64,000 nt of DNA from Vitreimonas flagellata (GTDB lineage: Bacteria > Pseudomonadota > Alphaproteobacteria > Caulobacterales > Aquidulcibacteraceae). Position 1 is the stretch's first letter, and the number at the start of each line of letters is the position of its first letter. This document shows, one piece after another, positions 53,797-63,135 of this stretch. The notes under the pieces are model-generated. The model searched no databases and was not told where the DNA came from. It saw nothing but the letters and a program-made list of their open reading frames with translations. A program made the position numbers and the translations under genes. The stretch is from positions 434,001 through 498,000 of the forward strand of contig NZ_SBJL01000003.1 of NCBI RefSeq assembly GCF_004634425.1. The letters are read 5' to 3'.

Positions 53797-55661
53797 TTCA
53801 CTCCGCCGGCTTCACTGGCCTTGCCAAATCTCTTCGCCAAGAACGTATCGAGCTGCGTCTCGACCCCCTGACGTCGCATGATCACGTATTGCTGCAGGAT
53901 CGAGAGCGTGTTCGACCAGGTCCAATAGATCACGAGGCCAGCCGGGAAGGCGGCGAACATGACCGTGAACAGCAACGGCAAGAAGCGGAAGATCTGCGCT
54001 TGCACTGGATCCGTCGGCGGCGGCGACAGCGCCTGCAGCGCCCACATCGACACGCCATAGAGGATCGGCCAGGCGCCAATCAGCAGGAACGCCGGCACGT
54101 CAAATGGCAGCAAACCAAACAGATTGAAGATCGACGTCGGGTCGCGCGCCGAGAGATCGTGGATCCAGCCCACGAACGGCGCGTGCCGCATCTCGATCGT
54201 CACGCTCAAGGTTTTGTAGAGCGCGTAGAAGACCGGGATTTGCAGCAGGATCGGCACGCAGCCCGCGACCGGATTGATCTTCTCGGTCTGATAGAGCTTC
54301 AGGATTTCCTGCTGTTGGCGTTGCTTGTCGGCGGCGTAGCGCTCCTGCACTTCCTTCATCTTCGGCGCGAGCGCGCGCATCTTCGCCATCGACTTGAAGG
54401 ATTGATAGACGAGCGGGAACAGCAACAGCTTGATCACGATCGTGGAGGCCAAGATCGCGAGGCCGAAATTGAAGACCACCCCCCAGTCGGCGAAGATTTG
54501 CGCCAGCGGGTGCAGCAGCCATTGGAAGAACGGACGCGTCAGGAACCAGAAATTGCCCCAGTCGATCGCGTCGTCAAAGCGCGGGATCGACAAATCGGCC
54601 TGATAGTCGCGCAGGAGTTCGTAGCGTTTTGCGCCGGCGAAGAGGTGCTGCGTGTAGGTGACCTCGGCGCCCGGCGCGATTTCGCGCCAATCGCCACGAT
54701 AGGCGGCGCGATAATCGTTGGTCGCGCCTTCCGAGCGCGCGTCGAAATAGGTGGAGACGCGCTCGTTCTGGGCGGGGATGATGGCGGCGAGCCAATAGTG
54801 ATCGGTGATGCCAAACCAACCGCCTTGGCCTTGCATCTCCTCGATGCGCTCATCGGCGCCGACGCGGCCACGACCGCGATCGCGGATGTGCTTGTTGGCG
54901 TTCTCATAGGTGACTTGGCGCAGATTGTTGTTCTCACCGAACGCCCCGATGAGGCCCTGGTGCACGATTTGATTGCGCACATAGTCCTGCGGCAGGCCCA
55001 TGCGGCGCACCGTGCCGAACGGGCGCGCGCTCACTGGCGCGCCGGACGCGTTACGCACGACGTCCGTGATCGTGAACATGTAATTCTGGTCGATCGAGAT
55101 CGTGCGCTGGATGGTGACCCCTTCGGCGGCGACGAGCGTCAGGGTGACCGGCGTTTCCGGCGTCAGGCGCGCGCCTTCGGCGACCGTCCAGCCGCTATTG
55201 GCGTCGGCCAAGGTAGCGGTGTTTTCGCCGGCGCGGGCTTCCCAACCGAAGAAGGCGTCATGCGCGAACTCGGCGGCGCGCGGTGCAAGGACGGTCACCT
55301 CACCGCTCGTCGGATCGCTGGTGCGGCGATAGTCGCGCAGATTCAGATCGTCGATGCGTGCGCCTTCGAGCGAGATAGAGCCGTCCACTTCCGGTGTATC
55401 GATGACGATACGTGCGCCAGCGGATTGCGCCAGCACTTGCTCACGCGCGACAGGGCCGCTTGGCGCTGGCGTTTCCGTGCCGCCGGCTTCGGCCGCAGGT
55501 TGCGTGGCCTCGATGCGGGCTTGCTCTTCGGCCTGCAGGCGCGCGCGTTGCGGCGCGTTGTAGAAGAATTCGAAGCCGAACAGGATCGCCGCCGAAAGCG
55601 CGATGGCGATAATGACGTTTCGGGTCTCGCCAGGGCCTGGGCCGCCGCCGGAAGTCTGCAT
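53793..55661 (-). CDS. yidC: membrane protein insertase YidC
   Basis: Inserts membrane proteins with or without SecYEG. The 622-residue Gram-negative form has an N-terminal anchor ([20 protein letters not shown]), a large periplasmic beta domain (~60-360, e.g. [19 protein letters not shown]), and the conserved five-helix insertase region with the family's coiled hairpin [58 protein letters not shown]. It starts 6 bases after rnpA. No yidD gene is visible between rnpA and yidC. Confidence 0.97.
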   Translation of the reverse strand: MQTSGGGPGPGETRNVIIAIALSAAILFGFEFFYNAPQRARLQAEEQARIEATQPAAEAGGTETPAPSGPVAREQVLAQSAGARIVIDTPEVDGSISLEGARIDDLNLRDYRRTSDPTSGEVTVLAPRAAEFAHDAFFGWEARAGENTATLADANSGWTVAEGARLTPETPVTLTLVAAEGVTIQRTISIDQNYMFTITDVVRNASGAPVSARPFGTVRRMGLPQDYVRNQIVHQGLIGAFGENNNLRQVTYENANKHIRDRGRGRVGADERIEEMQGQGGWFGITDHYWLAAIIPAQNERVSTYFDARSEGATNDYRAAYRGDWREIAPGAEVTYTQHLFAGAKRYELLRDYQADLSIPRFDDAIDWGNFWFLTRPFFQWLLHPLAQIFADWGVVFNFGLAILASTIVIKLLLFPLVYQSFKSMAKMRALAPKMKEVQERYAADKQRQQQEILKLYQTEKINPVAGCVPILLQIPVFYALYKTLSVTIEMRHAPFVGWIHDLSARDPTSIFNLFGLLPFDVPAFLLIGAWPILYGVSMWALQALSPPPTDPVQAQIFRFLPLLFTVMFAAFPAGLVIYWTWSNTLSILQQYVIMRRQGVETQLDTFLAKRFGKASEAGGVK

Positions 55662-55667
55662 GTTGCT

Positions 55668-56084
55668 TTAGTCGCTCTCGGTAGGGGTTTTGGGCGGTTT
55701 GCTCGCGCGATTTTGAGGGGTGCGCCGATGCCCGGTTTCCAAGTCGGCGCGGAGCCTTATCAGTGCGTTTCCAACATCGTCAAGCAAGGCGTCCCAGGGG
55801 GCGTCTGGGGTGCTTTGACGCGCCACCAGCACGTAATCCACGCCGGGCAGACCGTGCTGGGGCAGGAGTTGGCGGGCGGCCTCACGCAGCCGCCGTTTGG
55901 CCCGGTTGCGGGCGACCGCGTTGCCGACCTTCTTGCTGGCGGTGAAGCCCACCCGGATGGGGCCGTTTTCGAGCCGCAGGCGCGCTTCGATCAGCACGCA
56001 GCCGCGTCCCGCCCGCGCGCCTTGGCGCACAAACAGGAATTCTGCCCGTTTCCGCAGGCGCTCGATGGCTGATTTTGAGGTCAT
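55668..56084 (-). CDS. rnpA: ribonuclease P protein component
   Basis: Basic protein that assists the RNase P RNA in tRNA 5' maturation. The 138-residue sequence from ATG 56084 has the hallmark FTASKKVGNAVARNRAKRRLREAARQLL. Length is at the upper end because of a Pro/Lys-rich tail (RRTPQNRASKPPKTPTESD). The frame can be extended to 56132, but that portion is Arg/Pro filler. Confidence 0.95.
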   Translation of the reverse strand: MTSKSAIERLRKRAEFLFVRQGARAGRGCVLIEARLRLENGPIRVGFTASKKVGNAVARNRAKRRLREAARQLLPQHGLPGVDYVLVARQSTPDAPWDALLDDVGNALIRLRADLETGHRRTPQNRASKPPKTPTESD

Positions 56085-56141
56085 TTGAACCGGCCTAGAG
56101 GCCGGGATGCCGGCGTGGCGCCGGCGGCGCAAGCCCGCTGA

Positions 56142-56282
56142 TTAAGCGGAAAGCTTCTTACGGCCCTTGGCGCGACGACGGGCCAGCACCTTTTGGCCGC
56201 CTGCGGTGGCCATACGGGCGCGGAAACCATGGCGGCGCTTACGAACGAGCCGGCTCGGTTGGTAGGTCCGCTTGGTGCTCAC
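56142..56282 (-). CDS. rpmH: 50S ribosomal protein L34
   Basis: 46 residues with a GTG start, too short for most ORF callers: [20 protein letters not shown], then [26 protein letters not shown]. This is the invariant L34 sequence pattern. It precedes rnpA by 57 bases, the standard order. A sigma-70-type promoter lies upstream. Confidence 0.97.
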   Translation of the reverse strand: MSTKRTYQPSRLVRKRRHGFRARMATAGGQKVLARRRAKGRKKLSA

Positions 56283-56322
56283 GACACGTCTCGATCTTTA
56301 AGGGTGTAAAACGAAGGGGCGG

Positions 56323-56351
56323 GAATTAGCCCACCCCTTTTCGAGCGTCAA
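56323..56351 (-). promoter_or_regulatory. sigma-70-type promoter of the rpmH operon
   Basis: Minus strand: -35 TTGACG (56351-56346), 17-base spacer, -10 TAATTC (56328-56323). Spacing is optimal and the predicted transcript begins ~30 bases before the rpmH GTG. Recognised from sequence match alone. Confidence 0.65.
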
Positions 56352-56354
56352 GGC

Positions 56355-56462
56355 TCAGACGGGAAGGAATGCACGGATCGCGATAATCGCGACGGCGGCA
56401 AACCATACCGCACCAAAAATCCAGGTCGCGCGCCGCCGGCGCGCTTTCGTTTCATGGGGCAT
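56355..56462 (-). CDS. small single-helix membrane protein (35 residues)
   Basis: ATG 56462 (MPHETKARRRRATWIFGAVWF...) with GGAG 9 bases upstream. It has a basic N-terminus (KARRRR) then one hydrophobic helix to the C-terminus. The longer frame to 56564 has no support. Likely an inner-membrane small protein with cytoplasmic N-terminus; function unknown. It precedes the rpmH promoter. Confidence 0.5.
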   Translation of the reverse strand: MPHETKARRRRATWIFGAVWFAAVAIIAIRAFLPV

Positions 56463-56673
56463 GGTCGTCGCTCCGATAAGGGGGAGGCGGGAGCGTGGCG
56501 CTACTCTCAGTCGCCGGCTGCCTGGAAGTTCCTTGGGCCGACAATATTCACAGCCTACGGCCATAAGCCGGCGGGCCCGAGTGAATTTTCCGTTGCAATC
56601 CAGAGTGGCGCGTTCCCGGAACTGGAACCGGGACAGAATACCGCCGCTAAGCTAAGGCCTTAGTCCGTAACGC

Positions 56674-58122
56674 ATGACGCTGCCCTCGCCCCCCGCCCGG
56701 CCTGCCGGACCGTTCCAGCGTGTGCGCGCGTTCATCGACAGCCTGGCCGGGCGATTGCTGGCGCTGACGGTCATGGCGGTGATCGCCGGCGAGATTTTCG
56801 TGTTCGCGCCGGCTTTGGCGGGCTTTCATGAAAGCTGGCTGCGCGAGCGTGTGAGCTTGGCGCAGATCGCAGCGCTCGCGCTCGAGGTGACGCCTGAATA
56901 CGAGATCGCGGATTCGCTCGAATACGAATTGCTGACCAATGCCGGCGTGCAGCGCGTGGCGATGCAACGCGATGGCGAGCGTGTGCTATTGCTGGAGCGC
57001 GAGCCGCTGCGGCCAGCGACGCATGTGGTTGTGTACGACTACACGCAGGCGACGGGGTTTCAGCGCTTTCGTTGGTCGGTGGAAACATTCTTTGCGCCGC
57101 CGGGCCGGGCGCTTCGCGTGCTGTCGCGGCCGCGCTTCGAGAGCGGTGAATTCATTGAGATCGTACTTGATGAAGCGCCGTTGAAGCGCGCGATGGAGCG
57201 TTTCGCACAAAGCTTTGCCCGCATCTCCACGCTCATTCTCATGGCGGCGGGGGCGCTGATCTATGTGGCGCTCACCGCCGCATTCGTGCGGCCGATGCTT
57301 GATCTCACGCTCGCCATTGAGCGTTTCCGCGATAAGCCGGAAGACGTCTCGATCGCGTTTCCGCGCAGTCAGCGCACGGATGAAATCGGTCGCGCGCAGC
57401 GCGCCGCGGCGGACATGGCTGAACAGGTGCGCAATGCGTTGCGGCAGAATGAGCGGCTTGCAGCACTGGGCGCAGCCGTCGCGCGCATTGGCCATGATCT
57501 GCGCAACATGCTCTCCACCGCGCAATTGGTCGCCGATCGCCTAGCGCAATCGGAAGATCCTGCAGTGCGCCAACTGGCGCCGCGCTTGGAGCGCACGATC
57601 GATCGCGCGGCTGGCTTGGCGGCGAGCACGCTCAAATATGGTCGCGCCGATGAGGATCCGCCGGTGCTGACGCGGGTTATCGTTGCCGATGCGGCCGAAG
57701 AAGCGGCGGCGGACGCGCTGATCGGTTTTGGCGGCACCGAGTATAAGCACGACATCGAGAAGGGCTTGGCTTGCGTTGCCGACCCCGATCATTTGCACCG
57801 TATTCTCGTGAACCTCATCCGCAACGCCGGCCAGGCGATGAAGGAGCACACGCGGCGCGACAAGGATCGCAGCGTGCTCGTTCGCGGCATGCGCATGGAG
57901 GGACGTTGCGAGATCGAGGTGATCGATCGCGGCCCCGGCGTGCGCGAAAATTTGCGCGCACGGCTGTTTGAGCCGTTCGTGTCAGCCGCGCCCGAAGCGG
58001 GCGGCACCGGGCTTGGCCTTGCGATCGCCCGCGAACTCACCCGCGCGATGGGCGGCGAACTGGAGCTGACGCGCACCGGCGCCGAAGGCTCGACGTTCAA
58101 AATTACCTTGCCGGCGGCGTAG
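56674..58122 (+). CDS. membrane sensor histidine kinase
   Basis: The 482-residue protein has a helix (LLALTVMAVIAGEIFVFAPAL), a periplasmic domain (~50-180), a second helix (ISTLILMAAGALIYVALTAAF), HAMP (DLTLAIERFRDKPEDVSIAF) and a kinase core: ALGAAVARIGHDLRNMLSTAQLV (H-box with HDLRN), NLIRNAGQAM, DRGPGV and GGTGLGLAIARE. No response regulator adjoins. The HDLRN form is of the non-HELR histidine-kinase subclass. Its end overlaps the convergent ggt by 20 bases. Confidence 0.93.
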   Translation: MTLPSPPARPAGPFQRVRAFIDSLAGRLLALTVMAVIAGEIFVFAPALAGFHESWLRERVSLAQIAALALEVTPEYEIADSLEYELLTNAGVQRVAMQRDGERVLLLEREPLRPATHVVVYDYTQATGFQRFRWSVETFFAPPGRALRVLSRPRFESGEFIEIVLDEAPLKRAMERFAQSFARISTLILMAAGALIYVALTAAFVRPMLDLTLAIERFRDKPEDVSIAFPRSQRTDEIGRAQRAAADMAEQVRNALRQNERLAALGAAVARIGHDLRNMLSTAQLVADRLAQSEDPAVRQLAPRLERTIDRAAGLAASTLKYGRADEDPPVLTRVIVADAAEEAAADALIGFGGTEYKHDIEKGLACVADPDHLHRILVNLIRNAGQAMKEHTRRDKDRSVLVRGMRMEGRCEIEVIDRGPGVRENLRARLFEPFVSAAPEAGGTGLGLAIARELTRAMGGELELTRTGAEGSTFKITLPAA

Positions 58123-59893
58123 TCGCGGCCGCTTGCGCGGTTGAAGGTATGCGGCCGACGATGCCTTCGCGGCGTGGATCGGCGCCGCCTTCAAAGCCGT
58201 TGGGGCGTACGCGGATGGCGTGAATGCCACTCTCCTCAAGCCCCGTCACATCGCGGAATTCCCAGCCGCGGCGTGTCAATTCTTCGCCGACGCCAGCGGG
58301 CAAACGTGCTGGTTCAAGGTTTGCGGGCGAGAAGCGCGCGGTGATGTTTGAGAGATTGATCGCGTCCTGCACCGGCATATTCCAGTCCAGAATGCCGATC
58401 GTCGTGCGCGCGACATAGCCAATGATCGAAGAACCGCCGGGCGAACCGATCACCATCTGCAATTCGCCGTCGCGATCTGTGATAATCACCGGCGACATCG
58501 ATGAGCGCGGACGCTTGTTCGGCGCGGCGGCGTTTGCGAGCGGGCGGCCGTTTAGCGTGGGCTCGAATGCAAAGTCTGTGAGCTCATTGTTGAGGAAGAA
58601 ACCGGAGGCCATGCGTTGTGAGCCGAAAGCGCTCTCAATGGTCGCCGTCATCGAGGCTGCGTTGCCCCAGGCGTCGATGATGGAGAGGTGCGTGGTGCCG
58701 TTGTCGTCGCTGTCATCGCGGCCCCAGCGTTCGTAGAGCTCGAAACCCGCCGGTTGGCCCGCGCCAACATTGCCGGGCGCGCGCGCCAGATTGATCTCCG
58801 CTGCGCGGCTATCGAGGTAAGTGGGCGCGTACAATTCTTGTGTCGGCACCGGCACGAATTGATCGTCGGCCATGTAATGGTCGCGATCCGCATACGCGAG
58901 ACGGCTCGCCCACAGGAACGCGGCCCAGTCGTCCGGATTATTCGCGCCGCCCGGTTGCGGACGCGCGCGCTCGTAAAGGCCGAGGATCGAAAGCACGGCG
59001 TTGCCCGAAGTCGGCGAACCCAGAGTGCAGACGCGATAGACGCGATAAGCGCCGCAGATTGGTTCGAGACGACGAGGTTGCGCCGCTTGCAGATCAGCGA
59101 GTGTCAGCGTGCCGCCACGGGGATTGCGACGCGCCGCAGCGACGATCGAATCGGCGATCGGGCCTTGCGTCATCGCAGCGGGGCCTTGTTCGGCGATCGC
59201 GCGCAACGTGTTGGCGTAAGCCACGTTGCGCAGCAGCGTGCCAGCCGGCAGCGGCGCACCTTCGCGATCGAACAGATAGGCGCGCGCTTGAAAATCGGCA
59301 CGCAAACGGCCGCGCTCGCCGGCGCCGGCGATCATGCGCGCCATGCGCGGCGAAATCTCGAACCCATTGTCGGCCAAACGGATCGCCGGCTCGAACAGAC
59401 GCGCCCACGGCAAGCGGCCGTGATCTTCGTGCGCGAGTTTCAGCATCGGGATCAGCAGCGGCACGCCGGTGGAGCGGCCGCTCGCTTGTGCGTCGAGAAA
59501 CGACATCGGCCGGCCGCGCGCGTCGAGGAACATCTCGGGCGTCGCCCCCGCAGGCGCCCATTCGCGGCCGTCATAGCCGGTCATCTGCTCGGTGCGGCCG
59601 TCATAGAAGAGCAAGAAGCCGCCGCCGCCGAGGCCGGAGCTCTGCGGTTCCACTAGGCCCAACACCATTTCCGCCGCGATCGCCGCGTCCACGGCCGAAC
59701 CGCCGGCGCGCAAGATTTCGAGGGCTGCTTCGACCGCATGCGGGTTCGCCGCCACCGCCATCGCTTCGCCGCGTGGAGCGGGCTCGCTGCGCGTGCCGCC
59801 AGCGCCAGTGGGTGACGACGTCGTCGCGCACGCCGCGAGCGCCAGAGCGAACACAAGAGCGCTGAAGCGCTTGGGCAGGGTATGAAGCATCAT
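58103..59893 (-). CDS. ggt: gamma-glutamyltransferase (lipoprotein form)
   Basis: Transfers or hydrolyses gamma-glutamyl groups from glutathione. The 596-residue protein starts at ATG 59893 (MMLHTLPKRFSALVFALALAAC), a lipoprotein signal with lipobox. The autoprocessing Thr nucleophile is in DDNGTTHLSIID; the conserved GSGLGGGGFLLFYDG-type and GSPGGSSIIGYV segments and the C-terminal FELPDVTG-like GLEESGIHAI are present. A frame 195 residues longer exists but overlaps the divergent P1 peptidase gene. Periplasmic. Confidence 0.93.
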   Translation of the reverse strand: MMLHTLPKRFSALVFALALAACATTSSPTGAGGTRSEPAPRGEAMAVAANPHAVEAALEILRAGGSAVDAAIAAEMVLGLVEPQSSGLGGGGFLLFYDGRTEQMTGYDGREWAPAGATPEMFLDARGRPMSFLDAQASGRSTGVPLLIPMLKLAHEDHGRLPWARLFEPAIRLADNGFEISPRMARMIAGAGERGRLRADFQARAYLFDREGAPLPAGTLLRNVAYANTLRAIAEQGPAAMTQGPIADSIVAAARRNPRGGTLTLADLQAAQPRRLEPICGAYRVYRVCTLGSPTSGNAVLSILGLYERARPQPGGANNPDDWAAFLWASRLAYADRDHYMADDQFVPVPTQELYAPTYLDSRAAEINLARAPGNVGAGQPAGFELYERWGRDDSDDNGTTHLSIIDAWGNAASMTATIESAFGSQRMASGFFLNNELTDFAFEPTLNGRPLANAAAPNKRPRSSMSPVIITDRDGELQMVIGSPGGSSIIGYVARTTIGILDWNMPVQDAINLSNITARFSPANLEPARLPAGVGEELTRRGWEFRDVTGLEESGIHAIRVRPNGFEGGADPRREGIVGRIPSTAQAAATTPPAR

Positions 59894-59974
59894 CTGTTTC
59901 GTACAATGCGGAATCGATTTGAGAAAAGCCCTAAAGGGCTTGCGCTTTGACGCATGCCGAGGTTCCTGGGCCTC

Positions 59975-60985
59975 ATGTCTCATATTGGCGCCACCAATTC
60001 GCTCGTTGATGTTGCAGGCCTGAGCGTGGGCTGCGCCGAGGATCGGGCGGCGCTGACGGGCGTGACGGTGATTGTGCCTGATGGCCGAGCGGTATGCGCC
60101 GTCGATGTGCGCGGCGGCGGGCCGGGCACGCGCGAGACGGATGCGCTGGCGGCAGAGAATTTGGTCGATGCGATTGATGCGGTCGTCCTGGCTGGCGGCT
60201 CTGTGTATGGGCTTGCAGCCGCCGATGGCGTGGCTGCGCTGATGGGCGCCGAGGGGCGCGGCTACGGCTTGGTCGATTTGCCTGGCGTGCCGAAATCGCC
60301 GGTGATCCCGGCGGCCATCCTCTACGATCTCGCCAATGGCGGCGACAAAGCGTGGGGTGAAGCGCCGCCATACAATGCACTCGGCCGCGCCGCGTATGCC
60401 GCGCGCGCCAAAAGCGTGCCGCTCGGCAATGTAGGGGCGGGGCTTGGCGCGAAAGCGGGTGCGCTCAAAGGCGGGCAAGGCAGCGCGAGCGTTGTCACCG
60501 CTGACGGGTTCACGATCGCGGCGCTGGCGTGCGTGAATTCTTTTGGTTCAACGACGATGCCAGGCTCTCGCGCGTTCTGGGCGCATCCGTTCGAGATCGA
60601 TGGCGAATTCGGCGGCGTGCGCTCCGATGGCGCACAATCGTTCGACCTCGAAGATTGGGAAGGCGCCAAGGCCAATCCATCGCCGCGCGAGAACACTACA
60701 ATCGCCTGCGTCGCGGTCGATGCGGAGCTCACACCCTCCGAGTGCAAGCGCATCGCGCAAATGGCCGGCGCCGGCCTCGCGCGCGCGATCCGCCCCGTGT
60801 TTGCGCCGTTCGATGGAGATGTGGTGTTCGCTTTAGCGACGGCAGCCAGGCCAGTCGCCGAACCGCGTGCGTTTACGATTGCGCGTTTTGGCGCGCTGGC
60901 CGCCGATTGCTTGGCGCGTGCTGTGGCGCGTGGCGTGTATGAGGCGATGAGCGTCGGGGCGCATAAAGCCTGGCGCGATCTCTAG
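59975..60985 (+). CDS. P1-family (S58/DmpA-like) aminopeptidase
   Basis: The 336-residue N-terminal-nucleophile-type peptidase has the family's N-terminus from ATG 59975 (SHIGATNSLVDVAGLSVGCAEDRAALTGVTVIVPDG), the RGGGPGTRETDAL loop and the internal NVGAGLGAKAGALKGG and VNSFGST segments. DmpA members self-cleave before a Ser; here the likely site is in VNSFGSTTMPG, not proven. GAGG is 11 bases upstream. ATG 59954 is a possible longer start. Divergent from ggt; both act on small peptides. Confidence 0.9.
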   Translation: MSHIGATNSLVDVAGLSVGCAEDRAALTGVTVIVPDGRAVCAVDVRGGGPGTRETDALAAENLVDAIDAVVLAGGSVYGLAAADGVAALMGAEGRGYGLVDLPGVPKSPVIPAAILYDLANGGDKAWGEAPPYNALGRAAYAARAKSVPLGNVGAGLGAKAGALKGGQGSASVVTADGFTIAALACVNSFGSTTMPGSRAFWAHPFEIDGEFGGVRSDGAQSFDLEDWEGAKANPSPRENTTIACVAVDAELTPSECKRIAQMAGAGLARAIRPVFAPFDGDVVFALATAARPVAEPRAFTIARFGALAADCLARAVARGVYEAMSVGAHKAWRDL

Positions 60986-61395
60986 GCGTTCTTGGCGCGC
61001 TTGACGGCGGGCTTCTTTTTCGACGCATTGAGCGCCGCGGCTTCTTTGATCAGCGCTTTGAAAGCTTTGGCGTTCAGCTTGTCGCCTTCGAAGATGTCGA
61101 GCGCACGGCGCACATTGCCGTCGAGGCTTGAATTGAAAAGCTTGGCTGGATCTTTCAGCGCCGCGCCCTTGGCGAAAGTGAGTTTCACTTTGTCCTTGTA
61201 GGTCTCGCCGGTGCAGAGAATGCCATCGTGCTCCCAGGCCGGCACATCCCATTTGCGCGTCTCTATCGCTTCGGGCGCAGCGTCTTTGATGAGCTCGCGC
61301 ACGTTCTCCAGCGCGGCGGCGCGCCAGTCGTTGGCGGCGGCGCTCCTTGTTGTGGTGGCCTTCTTCGGCGAAACTTTCTTCTTCGCGCCGCTCAC
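60982..61395 (-). CDS. DUF1801 (YdhG/YjbR-type) protein, copy 2
   Basis: GTG start at 61395, overlapping the stop of the upstream paralogue (GTGA). The 137-residue protein begins with Lys-rich residues (GAKKKVSPKKATTT), then the DUF1801-like core RKWDVPAWEHDGILCTGETYKDKVKLTFAKGAALKDPAKLFNSSLDGNVRRALDIFEGDKL and a basic end (KKKPAVKRAKNA). Small conserved cytoplasmic protein of unknown function. The longer frame to 61701 is not used. Confidence 0.82.
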   Translation of the reverse strand: MSGAKKKVSPKKATTTRSAAANDWRAAALENVRELIKDAAPEAIETRKWDVPAWEHDGILCTGETYKDKVKLTFAKGAALKDPAKLFNSSLDGNVRRALDIFEGDKLNAKAFKALIKEAAALNASKKKPAVKRAKNA

Positions 61396-61883
61396 AGCTT
61401 CTCTCCCGGCAGCTTGCTGGCTTGTTTCACCCACGCGCTGAATTGCTTTTCGTCGAACGCGCCTTCGTGGATGTCGAGGTAGCGCACGTTCTTCTGCTTG
61501 GAGGCGCCGGGCGGCACGGGCTTCAATGACACGCCATCGAAGAACGCGACTTTGATGTATTTGGCGAAGACGTGGAAGCTCAGGAAGTAGCGGCCTTCCT
61601 CGACGCCATAGAAGGGCGAATTCCACTTTACCGCCTTCAACACTTTCGGCACGGCCTTCGTGATCAGCGCATCGAGACGCGCGCCAACCGCGCTTTTCCA
61701 ACCCGGCATCGCCGCGATGTACCTCTGCACCGGCTCGTCGCCATAGCCTTTGGCAATCTGCGGATTGCCACCGGACAGTAGTTTTGGCGCGCCGCTCTTC
61801 TTAGCTGCGCTCTTACGCGCAGAAGCCTTCTTTCCGGCGGCTTTCTTCTTGGGCGCGGCCTTCTTCACACTCTTCGCCATCAT
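61392..61883 (-). CDS. DUF1801 protein, copy 1
   Basis: The 163-residue protein starts at ATG 61883 (TGATG overlap with the upstream stop). A Lys/Ala-rich N-terminus (MMAKSVKKAAPKKKAAGKKASARKSAAKKSG, eukaryotic-histone-like in composition) precedes the DUF1801 core: VLKAVKWNSPFYGVEEGRYFLSFHVFAKYIKVAFFDGVSLKPVPPG, YLDIHEGAFDEKQFSAWVKQASKLP. The basic tail could bind nucleic acid. It is related to the next gene; together they form a tandem pair. Confidence 0.82.
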   Translation of the reverse strand: MMAKSVKKAAPKKKAAGKKASARKSAAKKSGAPKLLSGGNPQIAKGYGDEPVQRYIAAMPGWKSAVGARLDALITKAVPKVLKAVKWNSPFYGVEEGRYFLSFHVFAKYIKVAFFDGVSLKPVPPGASKQKNVRYLDIHEGAFDEKQFSAWVKQASKLPGEKL

Positions 61884-62086
61884 CACGCTCCAGTGCGCCG
61901 CTTCGGCAGATAGGGTTGCACGAAGAGATAGATGCCGCTCAACGCCAGTAAAGCGAGCGGAAAAAGCGGGACGTACGACATCCACATGATCGGTTCGGCC
62001 TGCGTCAATGCGATCGTGGTCGCGATCACGCTCAACACGAAGAACGCCGACACCCAGCGGTGAAATTGGCGAATGAACTTGCCCAC
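61883..62086 (-). CDS. small two-helix membrane protein
   Basis: GTG 62086, preceded by GGGAGG at 5 bases, gives a 67-residue protein: GKFIRQFHRWVSAFFVLSVIATTIALTQAEPIMWMSYVPLFPLALLALSGIYLFVQPYLPKRR, two helices. This is a recurrent small alphaproteobacterial family by memory. The frame extends to ATG 62125, also with a GAGGG ribosome site; the shorter form fits that family better. Same transcript as the flanking genes (3 to 42 base spacings). Confidence 0.75.
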   Translation of the reverse strand: MGKFIRQFHRWVSAFFVLSVIATTIALTQAEPIMWMSYVPLFPLALLALSGIYLFVQPYLPKRRTGA

Positions 62087-62127
62087 GCGGACCTCCCGGG
62101 TCGCTGCATAATGGTGTGCGTACATCG

Positions 62128-62529
62128 TTAGCCCTCGATCATCTTCCAGGCATTGCCGGAGGGATCGCGGAAATTGGCGTCCACGCCGCCGAAGCGCGCG
62201 ATCGGCTCTTGCGTGAACTCAACGCCCTTGGCGCGGAGCTTATCGTAGGCGGCGCGGCAATCCTCGACGATGAGCACAAGCGGCGGCATCGCACCCTTGG
62301 CCACCATTTCGCGCATCGTCTGCGCGGTCGCGGCATCTAACACTGGTTCTTGCGGCAGGAAGAGGCCGAGCTCGAACGATGTTTGGTTCGGATGCTTGAT
62401 CGTCAGCCAGCGATAATTGCCGTTGCGATGATCGGCGTGGACGTTGAAGCCCAATTTGTTGACGTAGAAATCCAGCGCCTCGTCTTGGTCGTGCACATAG
62501 AGGCCGATAACTCCGATGCCCTTACTCAT
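62128..62529 (-). CDS. VOC-superfamily protein
   Basis: The 133-residue protein has the glyoxalase fold: GVIGLYVHDQDEALDFYVNKLGFNVHADHRNG, then LVLIVEDCRAAYDKLRAKGVEFTQEPIARFGGVDANFRDPSGNAWKMIEG, with DPSGNAW at the metal end. It has no overlap with its upstream neighbour but is only 2 bases from the AraC stop. Function not predicted; such VOC-AraC pairs are common. Confidence 0.9.
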   Translation of the reverse strand: MSKGIGVIGLYVHDQDEALDFYVNKLGFNVHADHRNGNYRWLTIKHPNQTSFELGLFLPQEPVLDAATAQTMREMVAKGAMPPLVLIVEDCRAAYDKLRAKGVEFTQEPIARFGGVDANFRDPSGNAWKMIEG

Positions 62530-62531
62530 GA

Positions 62532-63020
62532 CTATTCCTCCTTGTCGGGGTCATCAGTATCGGCGGTCTCTTGGCGGCGCTTCTCCGAAACTGCGGTTTT
62601 GAGGTCTGGGCGATAGGCGGCGCTGACAAAGCAGTGCGGAACCTGTTCGAGGCTATGCACGCCGGCCTGTTCGCGGGCGCGCAATTCCGTGGGGCTATCG
62701 CCGGTGACATCCTTAAAGACGCGGCCAAAGGTGCCCAGACTGTTCCAGCCGGTGTCGAGCGCGATGTCGATGATCGGCATGTCCGTGTCGCGCAGCATCG
62801 CCTTGGCGCGCTCAATGCGGCGGGTCAGCAGATAGCGATGCGGGGGCACGCCAAAAGCGTCTTTGAAGGAACGCGCAAAGTGCGCCTCCGAGACGCCGCT
62901 GACATCGGCGAGCCGCTTGACCGGCCATTCTTCGTGCGAGGCCGCATCCATTCGATCCTTGGCGCGGAGCAGTCGGCGTAGCAGGGCGGGATCTTGGGAA
63001 ACGCGTCCGGTCGAGGCCAT
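62532..63020 (-). CDS. AraC-family transcriptional regulator
   Basis: The 162-residue protein consists mainly of the two AraC helix-turn-helices: WPVKRLADVSGVSEAHFARSFKDAFGVPPHRYLLTRRIERAKAML and DIALDTGWNSLGTFGRVFKDVTGDSPTELRARE. It lacks the usual ligand-binding half. ATG 63020 is preferred over the TTG at 63032. It begins a five-gene minus-strand chain (AraC, VOC, membrane, DUF1801, DUF1801) and probably regulates it. Confidence 0.9.
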   Translation of the reverse strand: MASTGRVSQDPALLRRLLRAKDRMDAASHEEWPVKRLADVSGVSEAHFARSFKDAFGVPPHRYLLTRRIERAKAMLRDTDMPIIDIALDTGWNSLGTFGRVFKDVTGDSPTELRAREQAGVHSLEQVPHCFVSAAYRPDLKTAVSEKRRQETADTDDPDKEE

Positions 63021-63088
63021 GCGAGCGATCAAGGTTCGCCGCCGCGCGCCGTCAAGCGTTCACGTTTCTGATGGTTCAAATTAAGGAG

Positions 63089-63135
63089 TGGCGCGCCAGA
63101 AGAGATTCGAACGCCTGCCCCCCAGATTCGTAGCC
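63089..63135 (-). pseudogene. truncated tRNA-Arg(ACG) 3' half
   Basis: On the minus strand, CTACGAATCTGGGG, then GGCAGGCGTTCGAATCTCTT and CTGGCGCGCCA match from memory the anticodon-stem-to-CCA half of tRNA-Arg(ACG) with about five changes in 47 bases, including a mismatched T-stem. No D-arm or 5' acceptor strand follows. Such partial 3' tRNA sequences are typical attachment-site remnants at island junctions. It is not a functional tRNA. Confidence 0.7.

Noticed and set aside
53889-56072. A 727-codon plus-strand frame opposite yidC and rnpA
   Set aside because: Antisense to essential genes of known sequence; composition is a shadow.
59894-60478. N-terminal extension of the ggt frame
   Set aside because: It overlaps the divergent P1 peptidase gene and lacks family similarity; ATG 59893 gives a proper lipoprotein signal.
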